A stretch of DNA of 12,429 nt from UBA10002 sp964373775 (GCA_964373775.1 CAYJWA010000028.1:1-12429), one strand, 5' to 3'; numbered from the stretch's first letter, positions 4,001 to 11,698 are shown. Notes: generated by a model from the sequence alone, not told the origin. A program made the numbers and translations.

Positions 4001-6667
4001 ATGCACTCATACGACCATAAAAAAATAGAACGTAAGTGGCAGAGGGTGTGGGATGCACAGAAGCTCTATCAGGCGAGGGACGGAGGCAGGCGGAAAAAGT
4101 TCTACGCGCTCATAGAATTTCCGTATCCGTCCGGCGATGGGCTCCATGTTGGGCATCCGCGCCCGTATATTGGGATGGACATTATCGCGCGCAAACGGCG
4201 CATGGAGGGCTACAATGTGCTCTACCCGATTGGCTGGGATGCCTTTGGCCTTCCGACAGAAAATTATGCCATTAAGACCGGCATTCACCCCGCCACAGTT
4301 ACGAAGCGCAACACCAAGAACTTCAAGCGGCAGATACAGTCGCTCGGCATTTCGTTTGACTGGTCGCGGGAGATTACCACGACCGACCCAAAGTACTATC
4401 GCTGGACGCAGTGGTTTTTCCTGCAGTTTTTCAAGCACGGCCTCGCGTACAAAAAGAAGATGCCGATAAACTGGTGTCTCTCCTGCAAAATTGGACTTGC
4501 GAACGAGGAGGTGGTAGACGGGCGCTGTGAGCGGTGTGGCGGAGAGACGGAGAAACGCGACAAGGAACAGTGGATGCTCGCGATTACCAACTATGCCGAC
4601 CGGCTGGATAAGGACTTGGACCTGGTGGATTACCTGCCGCGCATTAAGACACAGCAGAGGAATTGGATTGGACGAAGCGAGGGAACTATCATTAAATTCG
4701 AAATCCGAAGCACGAAATCCGAAACAAATTCAAAATCACAAATACAAAATTCAAAACAGGGAGAGGTAGAAGTATTTACAACGAGGCCGGACACGCTGTT
4801 TGGAGCGACATACCTTGTACTCTCACCAGAGTACAAGGAAATTCCAAATTACAAGTCCCAGATTACAAACTGGGGAGAAGTTGAGAGCTATATCCAGCGA
4901 GCAAAAGGGAAAACTGAAATTGAGAGAACTGCGGAGGGAAAGGAGAAGACGGGCGTAGAATTGAAAGGCGTTAAGGCAATAAATCCGGCGAACCAAGAAA
5001 CGATTCCCATCTGGATAGCCGATTATGTCCTCGCGGAATACGGTACAGGTGCGATTATGGCTGTGCCCGCGCATGACGAGCGGGATTTTCAGTTTGCGAG
5101 GAAATATAACTTGCCGATAAAAATGGTAATCTGCCCGCACTATCCTGCGCCAACCTGTCCCGTTCTCGACGAGGCATATCTCGGCAGTGGGCATCTCGTT
5201 GATTCCGGGAAATTTACCGGAATGAAATCAGAGGAAGCAAAAAAAGCCATTACTGAATTTGTCAGAGGGAAGACAGTGACCACATTCAAGTTGCGCGACT
5301 GGGTGTTCTCGCGCCAACGCTACTGGGGAGAACCGATACCGCTACTTTTCTGCGAGAGTTGCAGAAAAGTAGCGGAAAACTCCAAATCACAAGCACCCCG
5401 CCTGCCGATTAGCGGGCAGGCAAATTCCAAACAAAGCCCGAAAGAACCAAAATACAAATTCTCCGAGGGAGAGTTGCTTAATCCGGGGTGGATTGTAATA
5501 CAGGATAACAAACTGCCTGTCAAGCTGCCGAAGGTGGCGAACTACAAGCCTGCGGAAACCGGCGAGTCGCCGCTCGCGGCAGTCTCGTCGTGGGTCAACA
5601 CGAAGTGCCCGAAGTGCAAAGGTCCCGCGAAGCGCGAGACCGACACGATGCCGAACTGGGCCGGGTCAAGTTGGTACTACCTTCGCTATCTTGACCCGCG
5701 CAATAGCAAGCAGTTTGTCGGTAAGAAAAAGCTCTCCTACTGGAGCGGTGATTCTTCACGAGCATCTGATTCTCGTAACGAGAATCAGATGCTCGTGACG
5801 ACAAAATCCGGCCCCGTTGACTGGTACAACGGCGGCATGGAGCACACGACGCTCCACCTCCTCTACTCGCGTTTTTGGCACAAGTTTCTCTATGACCAAA
5901 AGCTGGTGCCGACGCCGGAGCCCTACGCGAAGCGCACCTCGCATGGGCTCATTCTGGCCGAAGACGGAGAAAAGATGTCAAAATCCAAAGGCAATGTGAT
6001 TAATCCGGACGAGATAGTCAAAAGGTTCGGAGCGGATTCCCTCCGCGTCTATGAAATGTTTATGGGACCCTTTGAGCAGGCCATCAGCTGGAGTACCGAC
6101 TCACTTGTTGGAGCAAGGAGGTTTCTTGAGAGAGTTAGCAGATTAAAGTTGAAAGTTGAAAGTAAGAAAAAAAGACCTGACTCGGAACTTAAATCTTACA
6201 ACTTAAATCTTACAACTTTACTTCACCAGACCATACAGAAGGTGAGCGACGATATTGAGCAGATGAAGTTCAACACGGCCGTCTCTGCGCTCATGATTCT
6301 CGTGAACGCGTTTGAAAAAGAAGAGAACATTGCTAAAGGCGATTTTGAAACATTCCTTAAGCTTCTAGCTCCGCTCGCCCCGCACCTCTCCGAGGAACTC
6401 TGGTTTAACCTCGGACGGCGCGGCTCAATTCATCGTGAACCATGGCCTTGCTATGACGAAGGAGCGCTTGCCGAGGCACGGGTGACTATCATCGTTCAAG
6501 TAAACGGGAAAGTGCGGGGGAGTTTTGACGCAGAGCGGGGGCTTTCCGAGCAGGAAATGCGCGCTCGCGCCTCTGCTCTCCCGGCTCTCCAAAAGTGGAT
6601 ACAGGGGACGGAAATCAAAAAGGTCTTTGTGGTGAAGGATCGTCTGGTGAACATGGTTGCGAATTAG
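4001..6667 (+). CDS. leuS: Leucyl-tRNA synthetase (repeat-riddled)
   Basis: This encodes 888 residues of class I LeuRS, which charges tRNA-Leu in the cytoplasm. Landmarks in order: PYPSGDGLHVGH with the HIGH-type motif HVGH (49-52), zinc-type cysteines in LSCKIG and CERCGG, the CP1 editing domain with FTTRPDTLFGATY and GTGAIMAVPAHDERDFQFA, then RDWVFSRQRYWGEPIP, a second CESC and CPKC cysteine set, TMPNWAGSSWYYLRY, PVDWYNGGMEHTTLHLLYSRFW, KMSKS (658-662), the anticodon-binding domain, and a C-terminal VQVNGKVRG segment. I chose the ATG at 4001 over the in-frame TTG at 3977, which lies inside the promoter. Five stretches of palindromic or intergenic-type repeat DNA are translated in frame, all in variable loops, with every core motif intact. 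The gene should be functional. Confidence 0.97.
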   Translation: MHSYDHKKIERKWQRVWDAQKLYQARDGGRRKKFYALIEFPYPSGDGLHVGHPRPYIGMDIIARKRRMEGYNVLYPIGWDAFGLPTENYAIKTGIHPATVTKRNTKNFKRQIQSLGISFDWSREITTTDPKYYRWTQWFFLQFFKHGLAYKKKMPINWCLSCKIGLANEEVVDGRCERCGGETEKRDKEQWMLAITNYADRLDKDLDLVDYLPRIKTQQRNWIGRSEGTIIKFEIRSTKSETNSKSQIQNSKQGEVEVFTTRPDTLFGATYLVLSPEYKEIPNYKSQITNWGEVESYIQRAKGKTEIERTAEGKEKTGVELKGVKAINPANQETIPIWIADYVLAEYGTGAIMAVPAHDERDFQFARKYNLPIKMVICPHYPAPTCPVLDEAYLGSGHLVDSGKFTGMKSEEAKKAITEFVRGKTVTTFKLRDWVFSRQRYWGEPIPLLFCESCRKVAENSKSQAPRLPISGQANSKQSPKEPKYKFSEGELLNPGWIVIQDNKLPVKLPKVANYKPAETGESPLAAVSSWVNTKCPKCKGPAKRETDTMPNWAGSSWYYLRYLDPRNSKQFVGKKKLSYWSGDSSRASDSRNENQMLVTTKSGPVDWYNGGMEHTTLHLLYSRFWHKFLYDQKLVPTPEPYAKRTSHGLILAEDGEKMSKSKGNVINPDEIVKRFGADSLRVYEMFMGPFEQAISWSTDSLVGARRFLERVSRLKLKVESKKKRPDSELKSYNLNLTTLLHQTIQKVSDDIEQMKFNTAVSALMILVNAFEKEENIAKGDFETFLKLLAPLAPHLSEELWFNLGRRGSIHREPWPCYDEGALAEARVTIIVQVNGKVRGSFDAERGLSEQEMRARASALPALQKWIQGTEIKKVFVVKDRLVNMVAN
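4694..4760 (+). repeat. Intergenic-type A-rich repeat inside leuS
   Basis: The direct repeat CGAAATCCGAA (4699-4709 and 4713-4723) is followed by AATTCAAAA units. It encodes residues of the type RSTKSETNSKSQIQNSKQ in the CP1 region just before VEVFTTRPDTLFG. Tracts like this are, to my knowledge, common between genes in metagenome-derived genomes; here one is read as protein. Confidence 0.6.
4813..4875 (+). repeat. Inverted repeat plus CCAAATTACAA tract in leuS
   Basis: CCTTGTACTCT (4813-4823), loop CACC, then the exact reverse complement AGAGTACAAGG (4828-4838). The left arm encodes conserved LeuRS sequence (YLVLSPE); the right arm seems to be a reversed copy of it. A tract with ATTCCAAATTACAAG and CAGATTACAAAC follows (about 4841-4871), encoding residues of the type NYKSQITNW. 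Confidence 0.65.
5339..5460 (+). repeat. 15-bp-arm hairpin and GC-rich hairpin in leuS
   Basis: CCGCTACTTTTCTGC (5339-5353), a 7-nt loop, then the exact complement GCAGAAAAGTAGCGG (5361-5375). The left arm overlaps the conserved PIPLLFCE segment; the right arm begins non-conserved sequence. A further hairpin CCTGCC-GATTAGC-GGGCAGG follows at about 5402-5421, within a CCAAATCACAA / AAATTCCAAACAAA tract, before leuS homology resumes near KYKFSEGELLNPGW. Confidence 0.75.
5756..5798 (+). repeat. 43-nt perfect palindrome in leuS
   Basis: A 21-nt left arm (5756-5776, beginning TCACGAGCATC) and a 21-nt right arm (5778-5798) are exact reverse complements around one central A. It encodes residues 586-600, in an extra stretch (SGDSSRASDSRNENQMLVTT) between the LSYW and PVDWYNGGMEHTT segments that normally lie adjacent in LeuRS. 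No mismatch interrupts the arms, which argues for recent origin or active maintenance. Confidence 0.9.
6141..6225 (+). repeat. Tandem AACTTAAATCTTAC tract in leuS
   Basis: GTTGAAA occurs twice in tandem (6148-6161) and ACTTAAATCTTACA twice in perfect tandem (6187-6200 and 6201-6214). The 5' TAAAGTTG and 3' CAACTTTA ends are inverted. It encodes a low-complexity KLKVESKKK...LKSYNLNLTT stretch at the edge of the anticodon-binding domain. It looks like intergenic repeat DNA accepted in frame. Confidence 0.65.
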
Positions 6668-6797
6668 AACTCATCCCAAAACCTATCGCAATCCAAAGCC
6701 GCGCCGGATTCAAGGGAAAAACGGCGCAGACGAGGGAGGGGTACCGCGGTACGGCGACCGAGGATAAAAGCACTGGGCTTCTGAATTTTTCATGTTT

Positions 6798-8204
6798 TTA
6801 TCGGATGTTTTTTCGGATAAGCGGACCGGAGCCAGTATCCATTACCTCAAAGCCGGCGGCTCGGATATCGGCGCGGAGAGTGTCGGCTTTTGCGAAGTTC
6901 TTGTCGCGGCGCGCGTCTTCGCGCGCCGAAGAGAGTTTTTTAATGTTTTCCGGGACTGCGTTCATTTCTTCAACTAACTTTGCGCTTTCCTCAATAAGGT
7001 TAAGTCCAAGCACACCGTCAAAATACTTAATGATGGACACACCGACGGAAGCGGTTTGCCCGCTTACTACCTGATTAAGGTATGCAATAGCGACTGGGGT
7101 GTCTAGGTCGTCACTCATCAACTCCTTCAATTTCTGCTCAAAGATACTGTCCTGTTCCGTTTTCCCAGATTTTACAATCCTTGCGACACCCAGCAGTATT
7201 CGCTGAAAGGCAGTCTGCGCCGCTTCAAGTGCTTCAGAGCTAAAGTTAATGGGAGAGCGGTAGTGTGCTCCAAGCAGGTAGTAGCGATAGGAAAGCGGGT
7301 GGATTCCGCGTTCTTTGAGGGTTTGTAGGGTGATAAAATTCTCGCCGGATTTTGCCATCTTTTCGTTCCCCATGTTCAGGTGTTCGTTGTGCATCCAGTA
7401 GTTCGCAAGCGGGACGCCGTATGCCGCCTCTGACTGCGCGATTTCGTTTTGGTGGTGAACCGGAATATGGTCAATGCCGCCGGTGTGGATGTCAAAGGGC
7501 TGTCCCAGGTATTTTCGCGACATTGCCGAGCACTCAATGTTCCACCCGGGAAATCCCGGACCAAACGGACTCGGGAACGCCGGGAGGCCGGGCTTTGCGA
7601 ATTTCCACAGCGCGAAGTCGCGCGGGTTTTTCTTTTCTAGATTCACCGCGACTCGCGCGCCCTCTTTTAATTCACCGAGCGCGAATCCGCCGCGCGTGCC
7701 GTAGGAAGGGGACTTTGCGGTCTCAAAATAGATGCCGTCGTTTGTTTTGTATGTGAACCCTTTTTTCTCCAGTGCTTGAATCAGTTCAATATCTTCTGCG
7801 ATGTGTTCGCTCGCTCGGGGAAAGAGCGTGCCGTCTGTTTTGATATTGAGCGCGGCAAGGTCTTCGCGAAATGCCTTCTCGTATTTGTCCGCGACCTCTC
7901 CCATCGCATCCAGAGTAAGCGGTTTTCCCTCCCGCCTCAGCGCTTTCACCATTTTGTCCTCACCGTCGTCAGCATCGCTTGAGAGATGTCCCACATCCGT
8001 AATGTTTATCACCTGCTTCACCGCGTAGCCGTTGTATTCCAGCGTCCGCCGCAACACATCCGCGAAGACATAGGCGCGCAAATTCCCGATATGCGCGAAG
8101 TGGTACACTGTCGGTCCGCAGGTGTACATGGTCACCTCATGGTCCTTGGGGAGGTCGAATGGGTCTTTTTTACCGGTGAGAGTGTTGAACAACTTTATGG
8201 GCAT
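6798..8204 (-). CDS. cysS: Cysteinyl-tRNA synthetase
   Basis: This encodes 468 residues of class I CysRS, which attaches cysteine to tRNA-Cys in the cytoplasm. The zinc ligands expected from the E. coli enzyme are all present: C29 (YTCGPT), C225 (NIECSAMS), H250 and E254 (in VHHQNEIAQSE). The HIGH motif is HIGN (38-41) and the KMSKS motif is KMAKS (282-286); both are variants, and I think they are usual in this lineage. The helical-bundle C-terminal region ends with the DFAKADEIR-like segment NFAKADTLRADI. The start ATG has no Shine-Dalgarno; a CATACT box (minus strand, 8216-8211) lies 6 nt upstream, formed by a GAAGTAT tandem repeat. It converges with leuS across a 130-nt gap with no strong terminator, only the palindrome GTACCGCGGTAC (6741-6752). 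A 9-bp-arm hairpin (6907-6928) lies in the coding region. Confidence 0.97.
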   Translation of the reverse strand: MPIKLFNTLTGKKDPFDLPKDHEVTMYTCGPTVYHFAHIGNLRAYVFADVLRRTLEYNGYAVKQVINITDVGHLSSDADDGEDKMVKALRREGKPLTLDAMGEVADKYEKAFREDLAALNIKTDGTLFPRASEHIAEDIELIQALEKKGFTYKTNDGIYFETAKSPSYGTRGGFALGELKEGARVAVNLEKKNPRDFALWKFAKPGLPAFPSPFGPGFPGWNIECSAMSRKYLGQPFDIHTGGIDHIPVHHQNEIAQSEAAYGVPLANYWMHNEHLNMGNEKMAKSGENFITLQTLKERGIHPLSYRYYLLGAHYRSPINFSSEALEAAQTAFQRILLGVARIVKSGKTEQDSIFEQKLKELMSDDLDTPVAIAYLNQVVSGQTASVGVSIIKYFDGVLGLNLIEESAKLVEEMNAVPENIKKLSSAREDARRDKNFAKADTLRADIRAAGFEVMDTGSGPLIRKNIR

Positions 8205-8288
8205 AGATGAAGTATGAAGTATGAAGTATGCAGGAAAAGACTCTCCTCCATAATTCTTAATTCCGTATTCTGTATTCCGCGCTTTGCG
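8205..8288. repeat. GAAGTAT tandem repeat and AATTCTGTATTCC-type tract
   Basis: The spacer between corA and cysS begins with tandem ATGAAGT units (8207-8229) and continues into CATAATTCTTAATTCC and GTATTCTGTATTCC. On the minus strand the tandem repeat reads CATACTT three times; the copy nearest cysS fits a -10 box 6 nt before its ATG. GCGC-AAA-GCGC follows the corA stop. No terminator is seen, so cysS may also be read from corA. Confidence 0.55.
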
Positions 8289-9224
8289 CTACAGCCAGCG
8301 CTTGTTCTTAAACCACGAATAGAGCGAGAACGCGATGCCGATAAGGAGAAGCACCAGAATCCAGAAATCAAAAGGTAATCCGACAATGGGGCGGGAGATG
8401 GACTCTATCTGAAAGAGGGAGAGTACGGTGGTCGCCGGAAGCGCGATAAAAGCGAGAATCGTGAGCGTCTTCATAATCTCGTTCTGTTTCGTGGAGAGAA
8501 GCGAATTGTTCGTCTCGCGGAGTTCCGAGAGAAACTCTGTGTTCCCCGAGACCGCATGCTCAACGCGGTAGTAGTCGCCGATAAGCGTTCGCAGGTGGAA
8601 GCGGAAGTCCTCGCCGAAAAGTTTTGCGCCGGCAACTTCAAATGATTCCAGCACATCGCGGTGGAGCGAGAGCGAGCGCTTAAAGTCCAGAAGGTCGCGC
8701 GACACGCGGGAAAGAGAGAGCACCATCTCCCTTTCCTCGCCCTCAAAAATGCGGTTTTCAATATCGCCGAGCGTTTCGCGGACCGCGGCAATATCCTGCA
8801 AGAGGTCTCCATAGAGTTTGCCGAGGAGGTGAAAGAAGATAAAGCCCGCGTGCGCGCCGAGGGCGCGCTTGTCCAGGACCGAACTGGCGTCAAACATTTT
8901 TCCGAAAATCTGGACTGTATCGCTTCCCCCGTAGCGGACAGTAATAAGAAACTTTTTTCCGATGATGAAGTCAATTTCCTGGTCTCCGGAACTGCGGTTC
9001 CCTTGCCGAGTTCGTTCCGCTCCCTTGTGCAAGCGGGGGAAATGGAGAATGAGGTAGATGAAGTCCGCGTATAAGTCCACCTTGGGCTTGAGCGTAGGCG
9101 CGGAAAGTTCATGCACCACAAGCGGGTGGAGCCGGTAATCCGCCGCAATCTCGCGGATTTCCTCTTGCGTGGGCGATTCCAGGTCAATCCATACGAGACC
9201 TCTGTGGGAATGTTTGGTGAGCAT
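8289..9224 (-). CDS. corA: CorA-family divalent cation transporter lacking GMN
   Basis: This encodes 311 residues with the CorA fold order: an N-terminal alpha/beta cytoplasmic domain (WIDLESPTQEEI through FLITVRY), a long helical stalk (about 130-250), then two C-terminal membrane helices (about 251-270 and 285-305) and a basic tail FKNKRWL. CorA channels are pentamers that carry Mg2+ and sometimes Co2+ or Ni2+ through the inner membrane. The signature GMN at the end of the first membrane helix is replaced by QIE: the sequence reads LSLFQIESISRPIVG (QIE at 272-274). In known CorA proteins GMN is needed for selectivity and transport, so the substrate is uncertain. The ATG lies 6 nt after a TATACT box, so the mRNA is probably leaderless. 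The family is certain; the transport role is less so. The symbol marks the family. Confidence 0.9.
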   Translation of the reverse strand: MLTKHSHRGLVWIDLESPTQEEIREIAADYRLHPLVVHELSAPTLKPKVDLYADFIYLILHFPRLHKGAERTRQGNRSSGDQEIDFIIGKKFLITVRYGGSDTVQIFGKMFDASSVLDKRALGAHAGFIFFHLLGKLYGDLLQDIAAVRETLGDIENRIFEGEEREMVLSLSRVSRDLLDFKRSLSLHRDVLESFEVAGAKLFGEDFRFHLRTLIGDYYRVEHAVSGNTEFLSELRETNNSLLSTKQNEIMKTLTILAFIALPATTVLSLFQIESISRPIVGLPFDFWILVLLLIGIAFSLYSWFKNKRWL

Positions 9225-9230
9225 ACAACT

Positions 9231-9258
9231 AGTATAGCACCACGAACGAAAATATCAC
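9231..9258 (-). promoter_or_regulatory. corA promoter, leaderless
   Basis: On the minus strand GTGATA (9258-9253), a 16-nt spacer and TATACT (9236-9231) lead into the ATG (9224-9222) after 6 nt. The -10 matches consensus at 5/6. No Shine-Dalgarno is present, so transcription likely starts at the A of ATG. Confidence 0.6.
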
Positions 9259-9289
9259 CTCTGTACAGAAGAAACTTTGGACTCGATAT

Positions 9290-9460
9290 TTTTATTAGAT
9301 GAACATACTAATATACGAATTATGCGAATGATACGAATGGCTACGAATAAAATACCCTGCGCTCCCTGCCTACGCCGAGGCTTCGGCAGGCAGGCGCGCA
9401 GGGTCAAATCGGGGCGACCCGCAGGGTTAATGCCCTGCGGTGTCGCTCTCAAGCTTTATC
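9290..9460 (+). repeat. CGAAT array and hairpin repeat, copy 2
   Basis: CGAAT occurs four times at 9311-9349 (TACGAATTATGCGAATGATA and onward). Then ACCCTGCGC (9354-9362) pairs with GCGCAGGGT (9396-9404), CCTGCCT (9365-9371) with AGGCAGG (9388-9394) and GCCGA (9374-9378) with TCGGC (9383-9387) around a GGCT loop. A second hairpin, CGAC-C-CGCAGGG with CCCTGCG-GT-GTCG, spans 9415-9445. The reverse complement of 496-714 has the same order of array, hairpin and tail. No gene is seen in this gap. Confidence 0.75.
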
Positions 9461-9462
9461 GG

Positions 9463-9492
9463 TTGGACTCCTGCCCGCGCTTTTGTCATAAT
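9463..9492 (+). promoter_or_regulatory. S41 peptidase promoter, leaderless
   Basis: CATAAT (9487-9492, 5/6 to consensus) lies 8 nt before the ATG at 9501. A weak -35 TTGGAC (9463-9468) is 18 nt upstream. No Shine-Dalgarno is seen, so the leader should be absent or about 1 nt. Confidence 0.5.
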
Positions 9493-9500
9493 ACCAATCT

Positions 9501-10769
9501 ATGTATCCGAAACCGCCCCCGTGGCGTTTAGCCATATACGCGCTCCTGATTATCGGCGCGGTGTTTTATGCCGGGTTTTATTCGGGGAAAACCGCGCGGC
9601 CGGCAATTGAAAAGATAACTGCGCTTGAAGGCAAGGAGACGCCGCCTGCCCTCGCGGCTTTAGCGGACTTTTCTCCGTTTTGGCGCGTCTGGTCTGTGTT
9701 GGACGATAAATTCGTTACTGTTGCAACTTCCACGACTCCTGAAGAAAAAGTATGGGGCGCGATTTCAGGGCTCGTGAACTCTCTCAAAGACCCCTATACT
9801 GTTTTTCTGCCGCCGGAAGACGCAAAGCTTTTTGAGAGCGAGATAGCCGGCAACTTTGAAGGAGTTGGTATGGAAATCGGCATCAAGGATGAGATACTGA
9901 CCGTGATTGCTCCCTTAAAGGGAACGCCGGCGGAGCGCGCAGGCGTCTTGCCGGGGGATAAAATTCTCAAAATCAATAACGAGCCGAGCGCGGGAATGAA
10001 AGTTGAGCAGGCGGTAAAACTTATCCGGGGGAAACGCGGCACTGAAGTTTTCCTCACTCTTCAGCGCAATGGGAAGCGGGAGCCGCTGGAGATAAAGATT
10101 ATCCGCGAGGTGATTGATATTCCGACCATAGAGACCGAAGTGCGTTCCGGTAAAGTTGCGCAGGGAACTCCAGATGCGCCAGCGCCGCGCTCTGACGGCG
10201 TCTTCGTGATTAAACTGTACAATTTCTCCGCGAACTCGCCGCGCGTCTTCCGTGATGCCCTGCGCACATTTGCAAAGACCGGAGGTGATAAACTTCTCAT
10301 AGACCTTCGCGGCAATCCCGGAGGGTTTCTGGAAGCCGCAGTGGATATTGCGAGTTGGTTCTTGCCTGCGGGAACGGTTATCGTAACGGAGGACTACGGG
10401 AAGAAAGGGGAGAATCGCATACACCGAAGCCGCGGGTACAATGTCTTTACGGAACAGCTCAAACTCATTATTCTAGTCAACAACGGTTCTGCGTCCGCGT
10501 CAGAGATTCTTGCCGGCGCTCTGCGGGAACACGGGAAGGCGAGAATAGTGGGGGGCAAAACCTTTGGCAAGGGTTCGGTGCAGGAGCTCGTGAAAATTAC
10601 TCCGGATTCCGCGCTTAAGGTGACAGTGGCGCGGTGGCTCACGCCGAACGGTGTTTCTATTTCAGACGGGGGACTCTTGCCGGACATTGAGGTAAAACTT
10701 TCTCCCGAAGATATTGAAAAGAAGAGGGACCCGCAGATGGAGAGAGCCATCGAGCTACTTACAAAATAA
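9501..10769 (+). CDS. S41 C-terminal processing peptidase (CtpA/Prc family)
   Basis: This encodes 422 residues. One N-terminal membrane helix (about 9-27, LAIYALLIIGAVFYAGFY) anchors the protein so that the rest lies outside the membrane. A PDZ domain (about 117-200) holds GVGMEIG and AERAGVLPGDKILKINN and would bind the C-termini of substrates. The catalytic core has LLIDLRGNPGG (265-275), the nucleophile S332 in NNGSASASE and the general base K357 in TFGKGSVQ; the segment ends TPNGVSISDGGLLPDIEV. These serine-lysine proteases trim or degrade envelope proteins in a tail-specific way. Length is typical for the CtpA type. A Pro/Ala-rich insertion (about 218-232) sits between PDZ and core. It stands alone, with no obvious adaptor or substrate gene beside it. 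Both catalytic residues are present, so it should be active. Confidence 0.95.
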   Translation: MYPKPPPWRLAIYALLIIGAVFYAGFYSGKTARPAIEKITALEGKETPPALAALADFSPFWRVWSVLDDKFVTVATSTTPEEKVWGAISGLVNSLKDPYTVFLPPEDAKLFESEIAGNFEGVGMEIGIKDEILTVIAPLKGTPAERAGVLPGDKILKINNEPSAGMKVEQAVKLIRGKRGTEVFLTLQRNGKREPLEIKIIREVIDIPTIETEVRSGKVAQGTPDAPAPRSDGVFVIKLYNFSANSPRVFRDALRTFAKTGGDKLLIDLRGNPGGFLEAAVDIASWFLPAGTVIVTEDYGKKGENRIHRSRGYNVFTEQLKLIILVNNGSASASEILAGALREHGKARIVGGKTFGKGSVQELVKITPDSALKVTVARWLTPNGVSISDGGLLPDIEVKLSPEDIEKKRDPQMERAIELLTK

Positions 10770-10883
10770 GAAGTTCGACAATTAACCTAATTGACCTAAA
10801 CAAATCCCAATCACCAATGTCCGCTGGGAACTAGAAATCGGGTTTTTAGGCATTTCTTAGAATAATTAGAATAATTTTTATCT
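10770..10883 (+). repeat. Gap with low-complexity tract and L9 promoter
   Basis: The AATTAACCTAATTGACCTAA tract (10781-10800) and the TTAGAATAATTAGAATAATT tract (10857-10876) are intergenic-type repeats. AATAAT (10870-10875) is a 5/6 -10 box 8 nt before the GTG start of rplI; no good -35 is seen. No terminator for the peptidase gene is found. Confidence 0.5.
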
Positions 10884-11342
10884 GTGAAGGTGGTTTTGCT
10901 AAAAGATATCCCCGGCGTGGGGAGAAAAGGCGAGGTGAAGACCGTCTCTGACGGGCATGCGCTCAATTTTCTCATTCCGCGCAAATTGGCGGAGGTGGGA
11001 ACTCCTGCGGCGCTGGCGCGCGCGGAGCGGCAGAGAAAAGACACAGCTTCAGAGGCGAAAATTCAGGAGGATTTGCTCCGGAAAAATGTGTCCGCACTTG
11101 AGGGTGTTACATTAGAAATAATGGGGAAAGCAAACGAAAAGGGACATCTCTTTTCGGGCATTCACCGCGAGCAGATTGCGGAGGAACTCAAGAAGCAGAA
11201 GCATCTTGAACTGCCGCCCGCACGCATCGTGCTTGAACAACCGCTCAAGGCGGTTGGCGAATATCAAATTGCCGTAAAAGTAGGAGAGAAAGCGGCGTCG
11301 TTCACGCTCGTCATCTCACCTCTACCATCTTCCGCTTCATAA
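10884..11342 (+). CDS. rplI: 50S ribosomal protein L9 (bL9)
   Basis: This encodes 152 residues. The N-terminal L9 domain is clear: MKVVLLKDIPGVGRKGEVKTVSDGHALNFLIPRKLA, with the glycine-rich loop and NFLIPRKLA matching the family signature. A charged central helix (about 42-75) links to the C-terminal domain, ending in FTLVISPL. L9 binds 23S rRNA at the base of the L1 stalk and helps hold the reading frame. The start is GTG, placed 8 nt after a -10-like AATAAT and without a Shine-Dalgarno. Several CPR groups lack L9, so its presence helps narrow the lineage. The last 32 nt overlap the end of rpmA on the other strand. Confidence 0.95.
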   Translation: MKVVLLKDIPGVGRKGEVKTVSDGHALNFLIPRKLAEVGTPAALARAERQRKDTASEAKIQEDLLRKNVSALEGVTLEIMGKANEKGHLFSGIHREQIAEELKKQKHLELPPARIVLEQPLKAVGEYQIAVKVGEKAASFTLVISPLPSSAS

Positions 11343-11583
11343 CACTGCCGTCAAAACGGACTTTGCGCTTGTCTCTAAAAGAGACGATGCCGTCTTTGCC
11401 CGCGTAGAGCGTGTGGTCTTTGCCCATCAGCACATTCTTGCCCGCGAGAAACTTCGTGCCGCGCTGGCGGATAATAATGTTTCCGGTCCTCGCCTTCTCG
11501 CCCGCGTACAATTTCACCCCGAGAAATTTGGGGTTTGACTTGGTTAGGTTTTTAGCTGTCCCGCCTGCTTTTTTGTGTGCCAT
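11311..11583 (-). CDS. rpmA: 50S ribosomal protein L27 (bL27)
   Basis: This encodes 90 residues, the usual length. The start MAHKKAGGTAKN matches bL27, whose N-terminal tail reaches the peptidyl-transferase centre; no cleavable N-terminal extension is present. LGVKLYAGEKARTGNIIIRQRGTKFLAGKNV and MGKDHTLYA follow as expected. rplU (L21), its usual partner upstream, is not in the window. The 3' end overlaps the 3' end of rplI by 32 nt on the opposite strand. The leader contains an inverted repeat (11588-11623). A TTGACA box lies at 11636-11631 on the minus strand, but the nearest TAAAAC -10 is only 14 nt away, so the promoter is doubtful. Confidence 0.96.
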   Translation of the reverse strand: MAHKKAGGTAKNLTKSNPKFLGVKLYAGEKARTGNIIIRQRGTKFLAGKNVLMGKDHTLYAGKDGIVSFRDKRKVRFDGSVMKRKMVEVR

Positions 11584-11587
11584 GGCT

Positions 11588-11623
11588 GATTTTCTTAACG
11601 AGCGAAGCGAGTTTTAGAAAATC
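11588..11623. repeat. Inverted repeat in the rpmA leader
   Basis: GATTTTCT (11588-11595) and its reverse complement AGAAAATC (11616-11623) flank a spacer containing ACGAGCGAAGCGAG. It starts 4 nt from the rpmA start codon on the minus strand, so it could form a leader hairpin controlling L27. The element also looks like a dispersed repeat; I cannot tell which. Confidence 0.5.
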
Positions 11624-11698
11624 GCCACCCTGTCAAATGCGCCTTGGGCGCCAGGCGCCTTGCGCCGTATTTCACTGGGGTGCCTGCTCTGTTTCAGT

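Noticed and set aside
6741..6752. Palindrome GTACCGCGGTAC between leuS and cysS
   Set aside because: Twelve bases, no T-tract, no second copy; too weak to call a terminator or an operator.
6907..6928. Hairpin CGGCGCGCG-TCTT-CGCGCGCCG in cysS
   Set aside because: It encodes normal CysRS sequence rich in Arg and Ala (EDARRDK), so GC-rich codon choice explains it; not counted with the inserted palindromes.
8852..8868. Hairpin GCGCGCC-GAG-GGCGCGC in corA
   Set aside because: It encodes ordinary residues (RALGAHAG) and the arms are short and GC-only; likely chance.
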